Source: Clostridium bovifaecis (GTDB taxonomy: Bacteria; Bacillota; Clostridia; Clostridiales; Clostridiaceae). Taken from it: a stretch of 64,000 nucleotides of DNA. Location of the stretch: the NCBI GenBank assembly GCA_009738435.1, contig CP046522.1:1829249-1893248 (forward strand), read 5' to 3'. The position numbers and the translations under genes were made by a program. The notes under the pieces were generated by a model. The model was not told where the DNA came from. It was given only the letters and a program-made list of their open reading frames with translations, and ran no database searches. This document shows positions 42,701 through 52,897 of the stretch, one piece after another. The first letter of the stretch is position 1, and each line of letters starts with the position of its first letter.

Positions 42701-43270
42701 TCTTTGAAGGTTTTGTTCAGTATTATCTAGTTTCTTCTCGGCTTCCTCTTTTCTAGTTTTAAACTTTACAATTCCTGCTGCTTCCTCTAAAAGTCCTCTT
42801 CGTTCCTCAGGTCTTCCACTTAAAACCGCTTCTATTTTGCCTTGTCCTATTATCGAATAACCTTCTTTTCCGATACCAGTATCCATGAATAGCTCCTGAA
42901 TATCCTTAAGTCTGCACTTAGTGTTATTTATATAGTATTCACTTTCTCCAGACCTAAAAAGCCTTCGCATTATTGTTACATCAGTATACTCTATAGGTAA
43001 TTGAGAATCACTATTATCTAATACAAGAGTTACTTGAGCTAGTCCAACAGGCTTCCTAAATTCTGTTCCAGAAAAAATTACATCCTGCATTTTCCCTCCT
43101 CTTAGATTTTTTATACTCTGTTCTCCTAGAACCCATTTTACCGCATCTAATATATTGCTTTTACCACTTCCATTTGGACCTACTATTGCGGTAATTCCAT
43201 TCTTTAAAACTAATTCTGTTTTATCTGCAAAAGATTTAAATCCTCTTATTTCAAGTGATTTTAAAAACAT
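39714..43270 (-). CDS. smc: Chromosome segregation protein SMC, one frameshift
   Basis: Long coiled-coil ATPase of the bacterial condensin. The N-terminal head has Walker A GPNGSGKSNILDAVKWVLGE (about 32-51) and the Q-loop region; two coiled-coil arms flank a hinge (LGRATFLPL, GYIGIASELI), and the C-terminal head has MSGGEKGLAAIALLFAI and the Walker B ILDEIEAALDDSN. The first frame stops after ITAIKH at 42383; one missing A in the four-A run at 42389-42392 restores KTLGQKLSSEIDLL. Total is about 1185 residues, normal. Confidence 0.93.
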
Positions 43271-43473
43271 ATGTATCTCTCCTACTTTTAAATAATAATG
43301 AATAATCCTTGTCCTTTATATCTAATAAAATAATTTAGCTAATTATATATCAATGAAGAAATACAAGGCATGACTCTATATAATTTATTTTAATTTGACG
43401 GTAGTACTTTATAATTTTAAAGCATATTTTTATAAATATCAATTACTACTGCTATTAGAGAAAAAAAATAAAA

Positions 43474-43494
43474 AAACCGTGTTTTGCACGGTTT
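43474..43494 (-). terminator. Terminator downstream of spoVS
   Basis: AAACCGTG-CAAAA-CACGGTTT followed by several T residues on the minus strand, a few bases after spoVS. The 230-base gap to smc beyond it shows no other gene. Confidence 0.88.
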
Positions 43495-43502
43495 AATTTA
43501 TT

Positions 43503-43763
43503 TTATCTAGGCTCTACTATAAATTTTATCGCTGTTCTTTCTTCTCCATCAATTGATATTTGAGAAAATGCAGGAATAACTACTAAATCAATTCCATTAG
43601 GTGCTACAAATCCTCTTGTAATTGCTAGCGCTTTAACTGCTTGATTTACTGCTCCTGCGCCTACAGCTTGAACTTCTACGCTTCCGCATTCTCTTAGTAC
43701 TGCTGCAAGTGCACCTGCTACTGATTTTGGTTGAGATTGAGCTGACACTTTTAATACTTCCAT
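43503..43763 (-). CDS. spoVS: Stage V sporulation protein S
   Basis: Small Alba-like nucleic-acid-binding protein needed for later sporulation stages in Bacillus. The 86-residue sequence is highly conserved: EVLKVSAQSQPKSVAGALAA, then GAGAVNQAVKALAITRGFVA and DLVVIPAFSQISIDGEERTA. GGGAGG precedes the ATG. It stands alone between a radical SAM gene and smc, bounded by a terminator. Confidence 0.97.
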   Translation of the reverse strand: MEVLKVSAQSQPKSVAGALAAVLRECGSVEVQAVGAGAVNQAVKALAITRGFVAPNGIDLVVIPAFSQISIDGEERTAIKFIVEPR

Positions 43764-43825
43764 TTTAAATCCTCCCTACAAAAGTTATTATTACATATTA
43801 CTACATCCTTCATAGGGAATATATT

Positions 43826-44926
43826 CTATAAAACATTTAATTTTCCTTCTTTATACTTTGCTTTTAAATATTCTTTTATGGATATTTTATTGCACTTTCC
43901 ATCAATTTTCAACAATAAGTTATCTCTTTCTAATGAATTATCTTGTAGAACTTTTAACCTATTTGTTTTATTGCGAAGTTTTATGTCGTTAAAAAATATC
44001 TTTTTATTCGCATACAGTTTAGATATATCTCTATTATTGATGAAAATACAGATTTCTTTGTCATAATGATCTTTTATTTGTTCAAATATAATATTATTAT
44101 AAATGCTTCCCTCAACTAACTCTCTAAAAGCTGGGTGGAAAGGACCAGCAACTAAATCTTTACCGTAATTGATTTCCTCAGTGGGTTGCAATCCAATTCT
44201 TATTACCCTTATATCATTAGCTATAAACATAGAATATATCGTTTTGCTTATCTTTATAGCTTCATCTAAGCTATAAGGTTTGTATTTACCGTAATTATAC
44301 ATTTTCTCCATCGGAGTGTTTTTAACTACAAGTGCTGGATAAATTCTAGCTATATCTGGTTTTAAATCTATACTCTTTTGTGTTGTAATTATATCCTTCT
44401 CAAATGTATCCCCTGGTAATCCTAACATAATCTGATGACCTAACGTAAATCCATATTCTTTTATTAGCTTCGAAGCTTCAACTACTTCTTCGTATGTATG
44501 ACCTCTTCCAGACCTTTTAAGCACTTCATCATCCATAGATTGAACTCCTAGTTCAATTATATCTGCTGAATATTCCCTTAGATTTATAAGTATCTCATGA
44601 TTTATATAATCTGGTCTAGTGGATAAATGTATAAAATCTACCATACCTCTATCTTTGTAATGCTTTGCAACCTTTAATAATTCTTTCTGCTTATCCATAT
44701 TTATAGCTGTAAATGTTCCACCATAAAATGACACTTCTACAGTAGAATCTTCTCTTTTAATAGTACTTAAATATTCTTCTATAGTATTTTTCACAGTTAC
44801 AGCATTAACCATATTGTTAGATATGCCCGTTATACTATTTTGATTGCAAAATACACAGTCATGAGGACATCCTTCATGAGGTACAAAAATAGGTATAATA
44901 TAGTGTGAATTACTCATTTTTTTCAC
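43826..44926 (-). CDS. Elp3-like radical SAM protein without acetyltransferase domain
   Basis: A radical-SAM protein with the cluster motif EGCPHDCVFC (cysteines at about 20, 24 and 27) and the glycine-rich FYGGTFTAI, resembling the Elp3/COG1243 group. The conserved GLPGDTFEKDIITT and RIYPALVVKNTPM also fit. At 366 residues it stops before the GNAT acetyltransferase half of true Elp3. A GTG start at 44926 has GGAG seven bases upstream. It overlaps the rnc end. In clostridia this gene often sits between rnc and smc; its substrate is unknown. Confidence 0.8.
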   Translation of the reverse strand: MKKMSNSHYIIPIFVPHEGCPHDCVFCNQNSITGISNNMVNAVTVKNTIEEYLSTIKREDSTVEVSFYGGTFTAINMDKQKELLKVAKHYKDRGMVDFIHLSTRPDYINHEILINLREYSADIIELGVQSMDDEVLKRSGRGHTYEEVVEASKLIKEYGFTLGHQIMLGLPGDTFEKDIITTQKSIDLKPDIARIYPALVVKNTPMEKMYNYGKYKPYSLDEAIKISKTIYSMFIANDIRVIRIGLQPTEEINYGKDLVAGPFHPAFRELVEGSIYNNIIFEQIKDHYDKEICIFINNRDISKLYANKKIFFNDIKLRNKTNRLKVLQDNSLERDNLLLKIDGKCNKISIKEYLKAKYKEGKLNVL

Positions 44927-45619
44927 CTAAATTCTCCAAGGCCTCTTTAGCAGCATTTTGCTCAGCCTCTTTTTTACTGTATCCTTCACCCATTCCTTTA
45001 ACTAGAGGAGGCACTACAACTTCGGTAAAAAACTTTCTTCTATGTGGTGGCCCTTCAAATCCTGATAAGTTATATTCTATATTATATTCTCCAAATCTTT
45101 GAATAGTTTCTTGTAGCTTAGTTTTATAATCTAAAACTATTTCATTACTATCTGCTTTATCGATAACTTCTTGGAAATTATAAATAATAAATTTTTTCGC
45201 ACTATCATATCCTTGATCTAAGTATATAGATGCAATTATAGCTTCTACACAATCTGATAATATGGAAATCCTGGTTCTACCTCCAGTCATTTCTTCTCCC
45301 TTACTCATATTTATATATTTGCCTATTTCCCATCTCATAGCTACATGGTGTAAAGAATTTCCACAAACGATTAAAGCTCTTTTTTTTGTTAAAAATCCTT
45401 CTGGTTTATCTTTATATTATTATATAAAAATTCAGATATACATAATTGAAGAATAGAATCCCCTAAAAACTCTAATCTCTCATTTGACATAATGCTTTTA
45501 TTTTCGTTTACAAAAGAACTATGAGTTAATGCTGTATCTAAAAGTTCTATATTATTAAACTTAATATTAAGTTTGATTTCTAATTTATTGAGAATAACTT
45601 TTCTAGCTTCTTTCATCAA
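44910..45619 (-). CDS. rnc: Ribonuclease III, one frameshift
   Basis: Double-strand RNA endonuclease for rRNA and mRNA processing. The catalytic signature [13 protein letters not shown] is in the first frame, which stops at DF near 45389. One missing base near 45411-45425 (an AATAATAT stretch, not a homopolymer) restores [20 protein letters not shown] and then the second signature region and a C-terminal dsRBD ([11 protein letters not shown]...[17 protein letters not shown]). Joined it is about 236 residues. It lies between acpP and a radical SAM gene. Confidence 0.9.
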
Positions 45620-45648
45620 AACATCTCCTATGATTACATAAACTTAAA

Positions 45649-45666
45649 GTCCCGTAGTAACGGGAC
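45649..45666 (-). terminator. Terminator downstream of acpP
   Basis: GTCCCG-TTACTA-CGGGAC followed by TTTAAGTTT on the minus strand, between acpP and rnc. Confidence 0.75.
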
Positions 45667-45678
45667 CTTTGTTTAATA

Positions 45679-45912
45679 TTATTCTTCTATATGAGAACTT
45701 ATATAATCTACTACATCTCCAACTTTTGTTGCTCTTTCAGCATCTTCATCTGGTATTTCAATATCAAACTCTTCTTCTAAAGCCATTATAAGTTCAACTA
45801 CATCTAATGAATCTGCTCCTAAATCGTCTACAAATAATGAATCCATTGCAATTGTATTTTCATCAATACCAAGCTGGTCTGCTATAATTTTTTTTACTCT
45901 TTCAAAAATCAC
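45679..45912 (-). CDS. acpP: Acyl carrier protein
   Basis: Carries growing acyl chains on a phosphopantetheine arm. The attachment serine lies in [20 protein letters not shown] near residue 36. I chose the GTG at 45912 (giving 77 residues) because GGGAGG lies eight bases upstream; an upstream in-frame GTG overlaps it. Acidic, four-helix pattern. Neighbours plsX and rnc are the standard ones. Confidence 0.96.
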   Translation of the reverse strand: MIFERVKKIIADQLGIDENTIAMDSLFVDDLGADSLDVVELIMALEEEFDIEIPDEDAERATKVGDVVDYISSHIEE

Positions 45913-46001
45913 TTGTTTCACCTCCCATAAAAATTCTACAATATGATAATATTACATAACTTATACATCGTCAATAAGATAATACTATTTTCCCAACTTC
46001 A

Positions 46002-47000
46002 TTATGCCATTTTTTCTTCAATGTGACCCTTTATTTTTTCAATTATTTTATTATCATAGAATGTTACTGCTTGTTTTATAGCATTTTTAAATGCTTTACC
46101 ATCGGAGCTTCCATGAGCTTTTATACATATCCCATCTACACCAAGAAAAGCCGCCCCTCCATATTCTTTGTAATCAAAATCCTTCTTAAATTTATTAAAA
46201 ACTGGCTTAAGAAGAACTCCACCCAGCTTAGTTGTGAAAGATGACATTATTTCTTCTTTGAGTGTAGTGAATATAGTGTCTGCCACTCCTTCGTACATCT
46301 TCAAGACGGTATTTCCAACAAACCCATCACATACTAAAACATTCACTTTCCCCTCTGGAATTTCTCTTGGTTCTACATTGCCTACGAAGTTAAAGTTACA
46401 TTCTTTTAATAACTTATGTGCTTCTTTAGTAAGTTCATTTCCTTTTTCTTCTTCACTTCCTATATTAATAAGCCCAATGCTGGGATTATTAATATTTAAA
46501 ACACTTTGAAAGTATACTTCGCCCATTTGAGCAAATTGCACTAAATTAATAGGTTTACATTCAGCATTAGCACCACAGTCGATTATCATAAATGGACCAT
46601 TTTTCCCTGGCATTATAGGGGCTAACGCAGGTCTATTTACTCCCTTTATTCTTCCTATAACAAGTGTTGCTCCTGCTAAAAATGCTCCTGTACTTCCTGC
46701 TGATATAACAGCATGAGCTTCATCATTTTTAACTAATTCTAAAGCTTTGTATATGCTAGAATTTTTCTTACGCCTAATAGCCATTACAGGATGCTCATTG
46801 TTGTTAATTATCTCTCTAGCATCTAGTATAGTTATTTTATCCTTATTGTATGCATATTTAGACAATTCTTTGCTTATTAAATCTTCAGGACCTGTAATTA
46901 TTATCTCTATATCTTCATATTCCTTAACCGCTTCTACGCATCCCTCTATGACTGCATGCGGTGAATAGTCTCCTCCCATTCCATCTACAGCTATCTTCAT
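46002..47000 (-). CDS. plsX: Phosphate acyltransferase PlsX
   Basis: Converts acyl-ACP to acyl-phosphate for phospholipid synthesis. Starts [20 protein letters not shown]; later [37 protein letters not shown], and [13 protein letters not shown]. 332 residues, full length. Part of the yceD-rpmF-plsX-acpP set linking ribosome and lipid synthesis. Confidence 0.96.
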   Translation of the reverse strand: MKIAVDGMGGDYSPHAVIEGCVEAVKEYEDIEIIITGPEDLISKELSKYAYNKDKITILDAREIINNNEHPVMAIRRKKNSSIYKALELVKNDEAHAVISAGSTGAFLAGATLVIGRIKGVNRPALAPIMPGKNGPFMIIDCGANAECKPINLVQFAQMGEVYFQSVLNINNPSIGLINIGSEEEKGNELTKEAHKLLKECNFNFVGNVEPREIPEGKVNVLVCDGFVGNTVLKMYEGVADTIFTTLKEEIMSSFTTKLGGVLLKPVFNKFKKDFDYKEYGGAAFLGVDGICIKAHGSSDGKAFKNAIKQAVTFYDNKIIEKIKGHIEEKMA

Positions 47001-47056
47001 TGCTTCCCCTCCCTTTTAATTATATAATAATGCATTTGATATATTAAAATTCAAAA

Positions 47057-47080
47057 AAAGAAAGTCATATGACTTTCTTT
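47057..47080 (-). terminator. Terminator downstream of rpmF
   Basis: AAAGAAAGTCAT and its exact complement form a 24-base palindrome followed by T residues on the minus strand, directly after rpmF. Confidence 0.75.
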
Positions 47081-47082
47081 TC

Positions 47083-47265
47083 TTATTTTTCATTTGAAAC
47101 TATTTCTTTTCCATCATAATATCCACATTCTTTACATACTCTATGAGCAAGCTTCATTTCATGGCATTGTGGACATTCAACAATTCCAGGTAAGCTTAAC
47201 TTAAAAGTTTGAGCTCTTCTTGAATCTCTTCTAGCCTTTGATGTTTTTCTTTTTGGATGTGCCAT
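47083..47265 (-). CDS. rpmF: 50S ribosomal protein L32
   Basis: Small zinc-ribbon ribosomal protein. Begins [19 protein letters not shown] and carries [20 protein letters not shown] with two CxxC pairs, so it is the zinc-binding (C+) form. 60 residues. It lies between yceD and plsX, its standard place. Confidence 0.97.
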   Translation of the reverse strand: MAHPKRKTSKARRDSRRAQTFKLSLPGIVECPQCHEMKLAHRVCKECGYYDGKEIVSNEK

Positions 47266-47279
47266 CTATTTTCACCTCC

Positions 47280-47780
47280 TTAGTTATTTGAGAAAAAATC
47301 TCTCAACTTTGCAAGTCTAGGGTCAATATCATTCTCCTTACAATTGCATTCAGAATGATTTAAATTTGTGCCACATACCGAACATAGTCCCTTACACTCT
47401 TCACTGCAAAGCTTTTTCATTGGTAGTGACAAAATGATATTAGTCTCAATGACTGGTGAAAAATCTATCTTATCATTATTTATAATGATAAGATCATTAT
47501 CCTCATCATGATCAAATTTAGAGAATTTCTCGTGAATTTCAATTTCTATAGACTTATTAAAATTCTCAAGACATCTGGAACACGCAAGATTAAGTGTTGT
47601 CCTCACTGTTCCATCAAAATTTATTATATCACCCGATAATGTAAAGTTTCCTTTTATATTAACAGGTTCTACAAAAACAATTTCTTCACCTTCAAATGTA
47701 ATATTATTGCTTTTAAAAGATACATCGATTTCTTTCTGCGCCCTTTTTCTACCTATCAAATCAGAGATATCTAACAGCAT
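47280..47780 (-). CDS. yceD: YceD family protein (DUF177)
   Basis: A 166-residue protein of the DUF177/YceD family, which is encoded immediately before rpmF in most bacteria and has been linked to 23S rRNA/50S accumulation in E. coli and plants. Seen here: LACSRCLENF near the middle and a C-terminal cysteine cluster CSEECKGLCSVCGTNLNHSEC that may bind metal. The role is inferred from family and position. Confidence 0.88.
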   Translation of the reverse strand: MLLDISDLIGRKRAQKEIDVSFKSNNITFEGEEIVFVEPVNIKGNFTLSGDIINFDGTVRTTLNLACSRCLENFNKSIEIEIHEKFSKFDHDEDNDLIIINNDKIDFSPVIETNIILSLPMKKLCSEECKGLCSVCGTNLNHSECNCKENDIDPRLAKLRDFFSNN

Positions 47781-47850
47781 ATATACACCTCTATTATTAT
47801 AAATGGGCTAATAAACACCACAAATTTGCGGAATTCATTAGCCACAACCT

Positions 47851-47879
47851 ATTATATAAACATGCTAATAAAAAGTCAA
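47851..47879 (-). promoter_or_regulatory. Promoter of yceD-rpmF-plsX-acpP
   Basis: Minus-strand -35 TTGACT (47874-47879), 17-base spacer and -10 TATAAT (47851-47856). Both hexamers are near consensus. Confidence 0.85.
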
Positions 47880-47921
47880 GTGTTTTGTTATATCTTTGCT
47901 ATTTTATGCTTTATTTTTCAA

Positions 47922-49103
47922 CTATTTCTTTGTATCCCTAGCTATCATCAATTCTTCATTTGTTGGTATAACCATTAACTTAACTTTAGAATCATCAGTA
48001 CTTATTATTCTAGCTTTTCCTCTTACATTATTCTTTTCCTTATCTATTTTAGCACCTACGAATTCTAATGCATTACCAATTTCTTCTCTAATTTCTATTC
48101 CATTTTCACCAAGTCCAGCAGTAAATACTATAGCGTCAACTCCACCCATTACAGCAGTGTATGCTCCAACGTATTGTATAACTCTATATTTAAACATATC
48201 TAGAGCTAATTGTGCTCTTTCATTTCCTTCTGCTGCAGCAGATTCAATATCTCTAAAGTCACTGCTTACTCCTGATATTCCAAAAACTCCTGATTTCTTA
48301 TTCATTAAATTATCTACTTCTTCTACTGAAAGATTTAATTCTTTCATCAAGAATGTAACTATTGCTGGGTCAACGTTTCCACATCTAGTTCCCATTGCTA
48401 ATCCTGCAAGCGGAGTAAATCCCATAGTAGTATCTATACATTGACCATTTTTAACAGCGGCTAAACTTGCTCCATTCCCTAAATGACAAGTTATAATCTT
48501 TAAATCTTTAACATCCTTTTCTAGCATCTCTGCAGCAACTGAAGATACATACTTATGAGATGTTCCATGGAATCCATATTTTCTTACTCCATGTTCCTTA
48601 TATAATTCATATGGTAATGAATACATATAAGCGTGTGTAGGTAATGTTTGATGGAATGCTGTATCAAATACTCCAACCATAGGAGTGCTTGGCATTAATT
48701 CTTTGCATGCATTAATTCCTATAATGTTTGGTGGGTTATGAAGTGGAGCAAGCTTTATAAAATCATCTAAAGCTTTCATAACATCTTCATCTATAAGAAC
48801 AGATCCTGCATACTTTTCTCCACCATGAACTACTCTATGTCCTACAGCAGATATTTCAGACATATCGCTTATTACTCCATGTTCTTTATCAACTAAAGCA
48901 TTAAGTACTAATTCAATTGCTTTCTTATGATCTTTCATTGGTTCTTCGATAACATATTTATTTCCGTCAACCTTATGTGTTAAAACGGCTCCTTCTAGAC
49001 CTATTCTTTCAACTAACCCTTGTGCTAAAGGTTGTTCAGTAGTCATATCAATAAGTTGATATTTTAATGATGAACTTCCACAGTTTATTACTAGTATCTT
49101 CAT
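47922..49103 (-). CDS. ackA: Acetate kinase
   Basis: Makes ATP and acetate from acetyl phosphate, the energy-yielding end of clostridial acetate fermentation. The N-terminal phosphate-binding stretch is [14 protein letters not shown]; later [43 protein letters not shown] and [10 protein letters not shown]. 393 residues. It follows pta after about 80 bases. Confidence 0.97.
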   Translation of the reverse strand: MKILVINCGSSSLKYQLIDMTTEQPLAQGLVERIGLEGAVLTHKVDGNKYVIEEPMKDHKKAIELVLNALVDKEHGVISDMSEISAVGHRVVHGGEKYAGSVLIDEDVMKALDDFIKLAPLHNPPNIIGINACKELMPSTPMVGVFDTAFHQTLPTHAYMYSLPYELYKEHGVRKYGFHGTSHKYVSSVAAEMLEKDVKDLKIITCHLGNGASLAAVKNGQCIDTTMGFTPLAGLAMGTRCGNVDPAIVTFLMKELNLSVEEVDNLMNKKSGVFGISGVSSDFRDIESAAAEGNERAQLALDMFKYRVIQYVGAYTAVMGGVDAIVFTAGLGENGIEIREEIGNALEFVGAKIDKEKNNVRGKARIISTDDSKVKLMVIPTNEELMIARDTKK

Positions 49104-49185
49104 GTGATTTCCTCCTAATATAAATTCTCTTATATTTATTTTAAATTTATTTTTTATTCTAATTTAAAAGTTAATAATTTATAGA

Positions 49186-50178
49186 TTATTGAGCTTGCAC
49201 TGCTGTTATAGCTACAACGTTTACTATATCTTCAGCACTACATCCTCTTGACAAATCATTTATAGGTTTTGCAAATCCTTGACAAACTGGACCTGTAGCA
49301 TCTGCTTTTGCAAATCTTTGAACTAATTTGTATCCTATGTTTCCAGCTTGTAGATCTGGGAATACCAATACATTTGCTTTTCCTGCTACTGGGCTATTTG
49401 GTGCTTTTAACTCCGCTACTTCTTTAACTAAAGCAGCATCTAATTGTAATTCACCATCTATTGCTAAATCTGGTCTTTCTGCTTTAGCGATTTCTGTTGC
49501 TTTTCTCACTTTATCAACAAGTTCGTGATCAGCGCTTCCCATAGTTGAGAATGAAAGCATTGCAACTTTTGGCTCTATCCCACATAGTTTTTTAGCTGTC
49601 TCGGCTGTTGAAATAGCAATCGAAGCTAATTCTTCTGCACTTGGGTTAGGATTAACTGCACAATCAGCGAATAGTAACAGTCCATTTTCACCATATTCAC
49701 AATTAGGAACCTGCATTATAAATGTTCCAGATACTATTGATATCCCTGGAGTTGTTTTTACTATTTGTAATCCTGGTCTTAATAAATCTCCTGTCGTATG
49801 TATAGCACCTGATACCATTCCATCAGCATCCCCTATTTTAACCATAACAGTTCCAAAATATAGAGGATCTTTAACGATCTTTAATGCCTTCTCTTCTGTC
49901 ATACCTTTATGTTTTCTTATTTCATAAAGTTCTTTAGCATATATTGATGTTTTATCAGATGTTTCTGGATCAATAATTTGTACTCCTTCAATGTTTGAAT
50001 TTAGCTCTTTAGCTCTATTCTTTATTTTTTCTTCATTTCCTACTAAAATTAATTTAGCAAGTGAATTATCATTTATCATTCCAGCTGCAACAAGATTTCT
50101 ATCTTCTTCTCCCTCTGGAAGCACAATTGTCTTTAGATCTTGCTTTGCTAAATCCCACATTCTTTCCATAAATCCCAT
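49186..50178 (-). CDS. pta: Phosphate acetyltransferase
   Basis: Interconverts acetyl-CoA and acetyl phosphate, feeding AckA. The short form of 330 residues (no N-terminal DRTGG part) begins with LKTIVLPEGEEDRNLVAAGM and has SGAIHTTGDLLRPGLQIVKT, LLFADCAVNPNPSAEEL and PDLQAGNIGYKL. The ATG at 50178 has AGGAG nine bases upstream. Divergent from tmcAL. Confidence 0.97.
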   Translation of the reverse strand: MGFMERMWDLAKQDLKTIVLPEGEEDRNLVAAGMINDNSLAKLILVGNEEKIKNRAKELNSNIEGVQIIDPETSDKTSIYAKELYEIRKHKGMTEEKALKIVKDPLYFGTVMVKIGDADGMVSGAIHTTGDLLRPGLQIVKTTPGISIVSGTFIMQVPNCEYGENGLLLFADCAVNPNPSAEELASIAISTAETAKKLCGIEPKVAMLSFSTMGSADHELVDKVRKATEIAKAERPDLAIDGELQLDAALVKEVAELKAPNSPVAGKANVLVFPDLQAGNIGYKLVQRFAKADATGPVCQGFAKPINDLSRGCSAEDIVNVVAITAVQAQ

Positions 50179-50246
50179 TTCTAATTTCTCCTTTCAATTT
50201 GCATAAACAATAATATATTTATGATGTATAATATACCCTACATAAT

Positions 50247-50276
50247 AATATACACCGTTTTTGATATAATTTTCAA
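50247..50276 (-). promoter_or_regulatory. Probable pta-ackA promoter
   Basis: Minus-strand -35 TTGAAA (50271-50276), 18-base spacer, -10 TATATT (50247-50252), about 70 bases before the pta start. Confidence 0.6.
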
Positions 50277-50390
50277 TAAAAAATAAAGATTTTTTATTAT
50301 TATCTATTAATTTTGTTTTATTTTGTAGCATTTTACACTAATTCGTATATAATTTTATGTAAACGTTCATAAATATTAAGAGGTGATCAA

Positions 50391-51592
50391 ATGAATTTAA
50401 CAGGAATAATAACTGAGTATAATCCTCTCCATAAAGGTCACATTTACCATATAGAATCAGCTAAAAAAATAACAAAATGTGATGGAGTCATTTGTATAAT
50501 GAGTGGAAATTTTGTCCAAAGAGGTGCTCCTGCACTCATTTCAAAATGGGACAGAGCAAAAACAGCCTTAGAATCTGGTGTAGATATTGTTATAGAACTT
50601 CCACTTGTATATAGTTTATCTTCAGCGGAATTTTTTGCTTTTGGTTCAGTAAGCCTATTAAATAATTTAGGAAGTGTAAATAATCTGTGTTTTGGAAGTG
50701 AGAGCGGAGATATAAATCTCATATACAAATTAGCAGAGATATTGTCCAAAGAACCTGAAGAATTTAAACATTATTTAAAATTATATTTAAGCAGCGGATT
50801 GTCTTACCCGATTGCTAGAGGCAAAGCTTTAGCTCATATCTTTAGCAATGATTTGGATGTTATCGAAATTATAAAGCACTCTAATAATATCTTAGCCATA
50901 GAGTATTGCAAAAGCTTAGTAAAGCTAAATAGCTCTATAACTCCTTCTACAATTACAAGAGTTGGCTCCTCCTATAATAGTATTGACTTAAAAAAAGACT
51001 TTTCAAGCGCTACATCTATACGCAGCTATCTTAGGTATGCAAAAACTCTTGAGCCACTTAAAAACACTGTACCGCTCTCTTCATATAGCATGCTTTCTAA
51101 GCACTATAATGATAAAACCTTAACTTTCGAGGACTCTATTTTTAGATATATCAAACATAAGGCCCTTACCTCTAAAAATAACTTCGAAAATTTACCAGAC
51201 GTTTCGGAAGGGCTTCACAATAAGCTATACAAAGCATTATATACCTCTAATTCTTATGAAGAACTTATTAATACAGTAAAAAGCAAAAGGTATACATATA
51301 CTCGCATTAGCAGAATATTATGTCAATACTTTATAGGTTTTGAAAATTATAACACAGAAGAATTGAGAAGAACTCCTTCTGAATATGCTAGAGTCCTCGG
51401 ATTTAATAGTCGAGGGAGAGAGATATTAAGAGAAATTAAGAATACAAGCTCTATCCCCATATATACTAAATTGCCAAAAACTTTATCTCCTATGCTTCAA
51501 TTAGACTTGCAGGGAACTCGAGCTTATAGCACAGTAAATAAAATATATCCCCTGATAGTGATTTTTTAATCTCACCTATTCGGTTATTTTAG
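50391..51592 (+). CDS. tmcAL: tRNA(Met) cytidine acetate ligase TmcAL (YlbM), C-terminal frameshift
   Basis: Activates acetate with ATP to make N4-acetylcytidine at the wobble position of elongator tRNA-Met. The nucleotidyltransferase core begins IITEYNPLHKGHIYHIESAK and includes MSGNFVQRGAPALISKWDRA and VDIVIELP; later FSSATSIRSYLR. The frame seen ends IYPLIVIF at 51569. Adding one C in the CCCC at 51549-51552 gives PDSDFLISPIRLF and a stop at 51592, which fits the family's C-terminus better. GAGGTGATC precedes the ATG. Confidence 0.9.
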
Positions 51593-51682
51593 AGTAATAT
51601 TAATAGCACCCCTTTAAATATAATTATACTAGTCTTTAATATTAGATCTTTTAAAGTAATTATTAATTTTGAGGGGATTTAT

Positions 51683-52897
51683 ATGATTATAATTTTTTCT
51701 TTATTACTTATCTTGTCATTAATAGTATTCTTAACTTTTAGCCTTATTAAAAGTAAAAATATAGGCTTTAGCAAAAATCTGCTGGTAACTTTTATTTGTA
51801 CAGTTTTTATACTGAATATTGTTTTTAATCCTAAAGTAAGTTTAAGCTCGGCTTTGGATGGCGGAAAATTATTCCTAAGCTCAGTATTTGTTTCCATATT
51901 TCCATTTTTGGTACTAATCAACATAATGTTATCTTATGATGGTGTGAATATTTATTCTAAATTACTTGGTAGTATACTATGTAAGCCCTTTAAATTGCCT
52001 AAAAATTGTTCTGTTGTTTTAATTATAAGTATTTTATGTGGTTATCCTTTGGGGGCTAAATATGCATCTGACCTATATGAAAAAAAACTTATAGACTTTA
52101 AAACCTGTGAACGACTTATCAGCATAGCATCTAATCCTAGCCCCATATTTGTTCTTGGAGCCGTAGGTACATCTATGCTTAATAGTCCTTCAATTGGATT
52201 TTTACTTTTGCTATCTTGTTACTTATCTTGCATTATAATGGGTTTTATCATACCTCCTAATAATTCTTTATACTCTACATATAAAAATAATCAAATACAG
52301 CAAAGTTCAGTACATAACACCAGTACTTTAGGAGATATTCTTAAAGACAGTATAGATAACGCTTTTAAAACTTCATTTTCTATTGGTGGATTTATTGTTT
52401 TCTTTTCTGTTTTAACAGCTATAATAAAAAACAATATCTTATTTGATATTGTTTTTCAAAAACTTTCTTCAATTTTAAATTTTGAAAAAATAGCTTTTCA
52501 AAGCTTCTTTCTTGGATTGTTAGAGATGACTAATGGCTGCAATTTAGTCTCAAGCTTGAACATAAGTAATATGTATAAAACTATTATTATAAGCTTTTTA
52601 TTAGGTTTTAGTGGTTTGTCTATAATTTCTCAAACCTGTTCTATTACTTATAAAATTAATCTTCCATTAGAAAGATATATTAGAAGAAAATTTATACAAG
52701 GAATCATTTGCAGTATTATAGCTTCCATATTATATAGCTTGGATATATTTAAAACATCAATGTCAACTTCTACACTGGAAAGCTTTAAGTATTCAAACTT
52801 CAATCTAAATAGTAACATATTTATTATCCAAGTTGTAATATTAATAACTCCAATTTTTTTAGCTAAATTACTAAGATTATTTAACCGTACCTCTTAA
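51683..52897 (+). CDS. ylbJ: Sporulation integral membrane protein YlbJ
   Basis: Polytopic membrane protein of the nucleoside-recognition (Gate) type, under mother-cell control in Bacillus and needed for spore cortex formation. About eight hydrophobic helices, with the family stretches GGKLFLSSVFVSIFPFLVL, CGYPLGAKYASDLYE and SNPSPIFVLGAVGTSML. 404 residues. GAGGGG precedes the ATG. Its last 21 bases overlap the end of the convergent coiled-coil gene. Confidence 0.9.
   Translation: MIIIFSLLLILSLIVFLTFSLIKSKNIGFSKNLLVTFICTVFILNIVFNPKVSLSSALDGGKLFLSSVFVSIFPFLVLINIMLSYDGVNIYSKLLGSILCKPFKLPKNCSVVLIISILCGYPLGAKYASDLYEKKLIDFKTCERLISIASNPSPIFVLGAVGTSMLNSPSIGFLLLLSCYLSCIIMGFIIPPNNSLYSTYKNNQIQQSSVHNTSTLGDILKDSIDNAFKTSFSIGGFIVFFSVLTAIIKNNILFDIVFQKLSSILNFEKIAFQSFFLGLLEMTNGCNLVSSLNISNMYKTIIISFLLGFSGLSIISQTCSITYKINLPLERYIRRKFIQGIICSIIASILYSLDIFKTSMSTSTLESFKYSNFNLNSNIFIIQVVILITPIFLAKLLRLFNRTS

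Noticed and set aside
51683..52897. ylbJ as a nucleoside transporter
   Set aside because: The Gate fold is shared, but length and conserved stretches fit YlbJ of spore-formers better.
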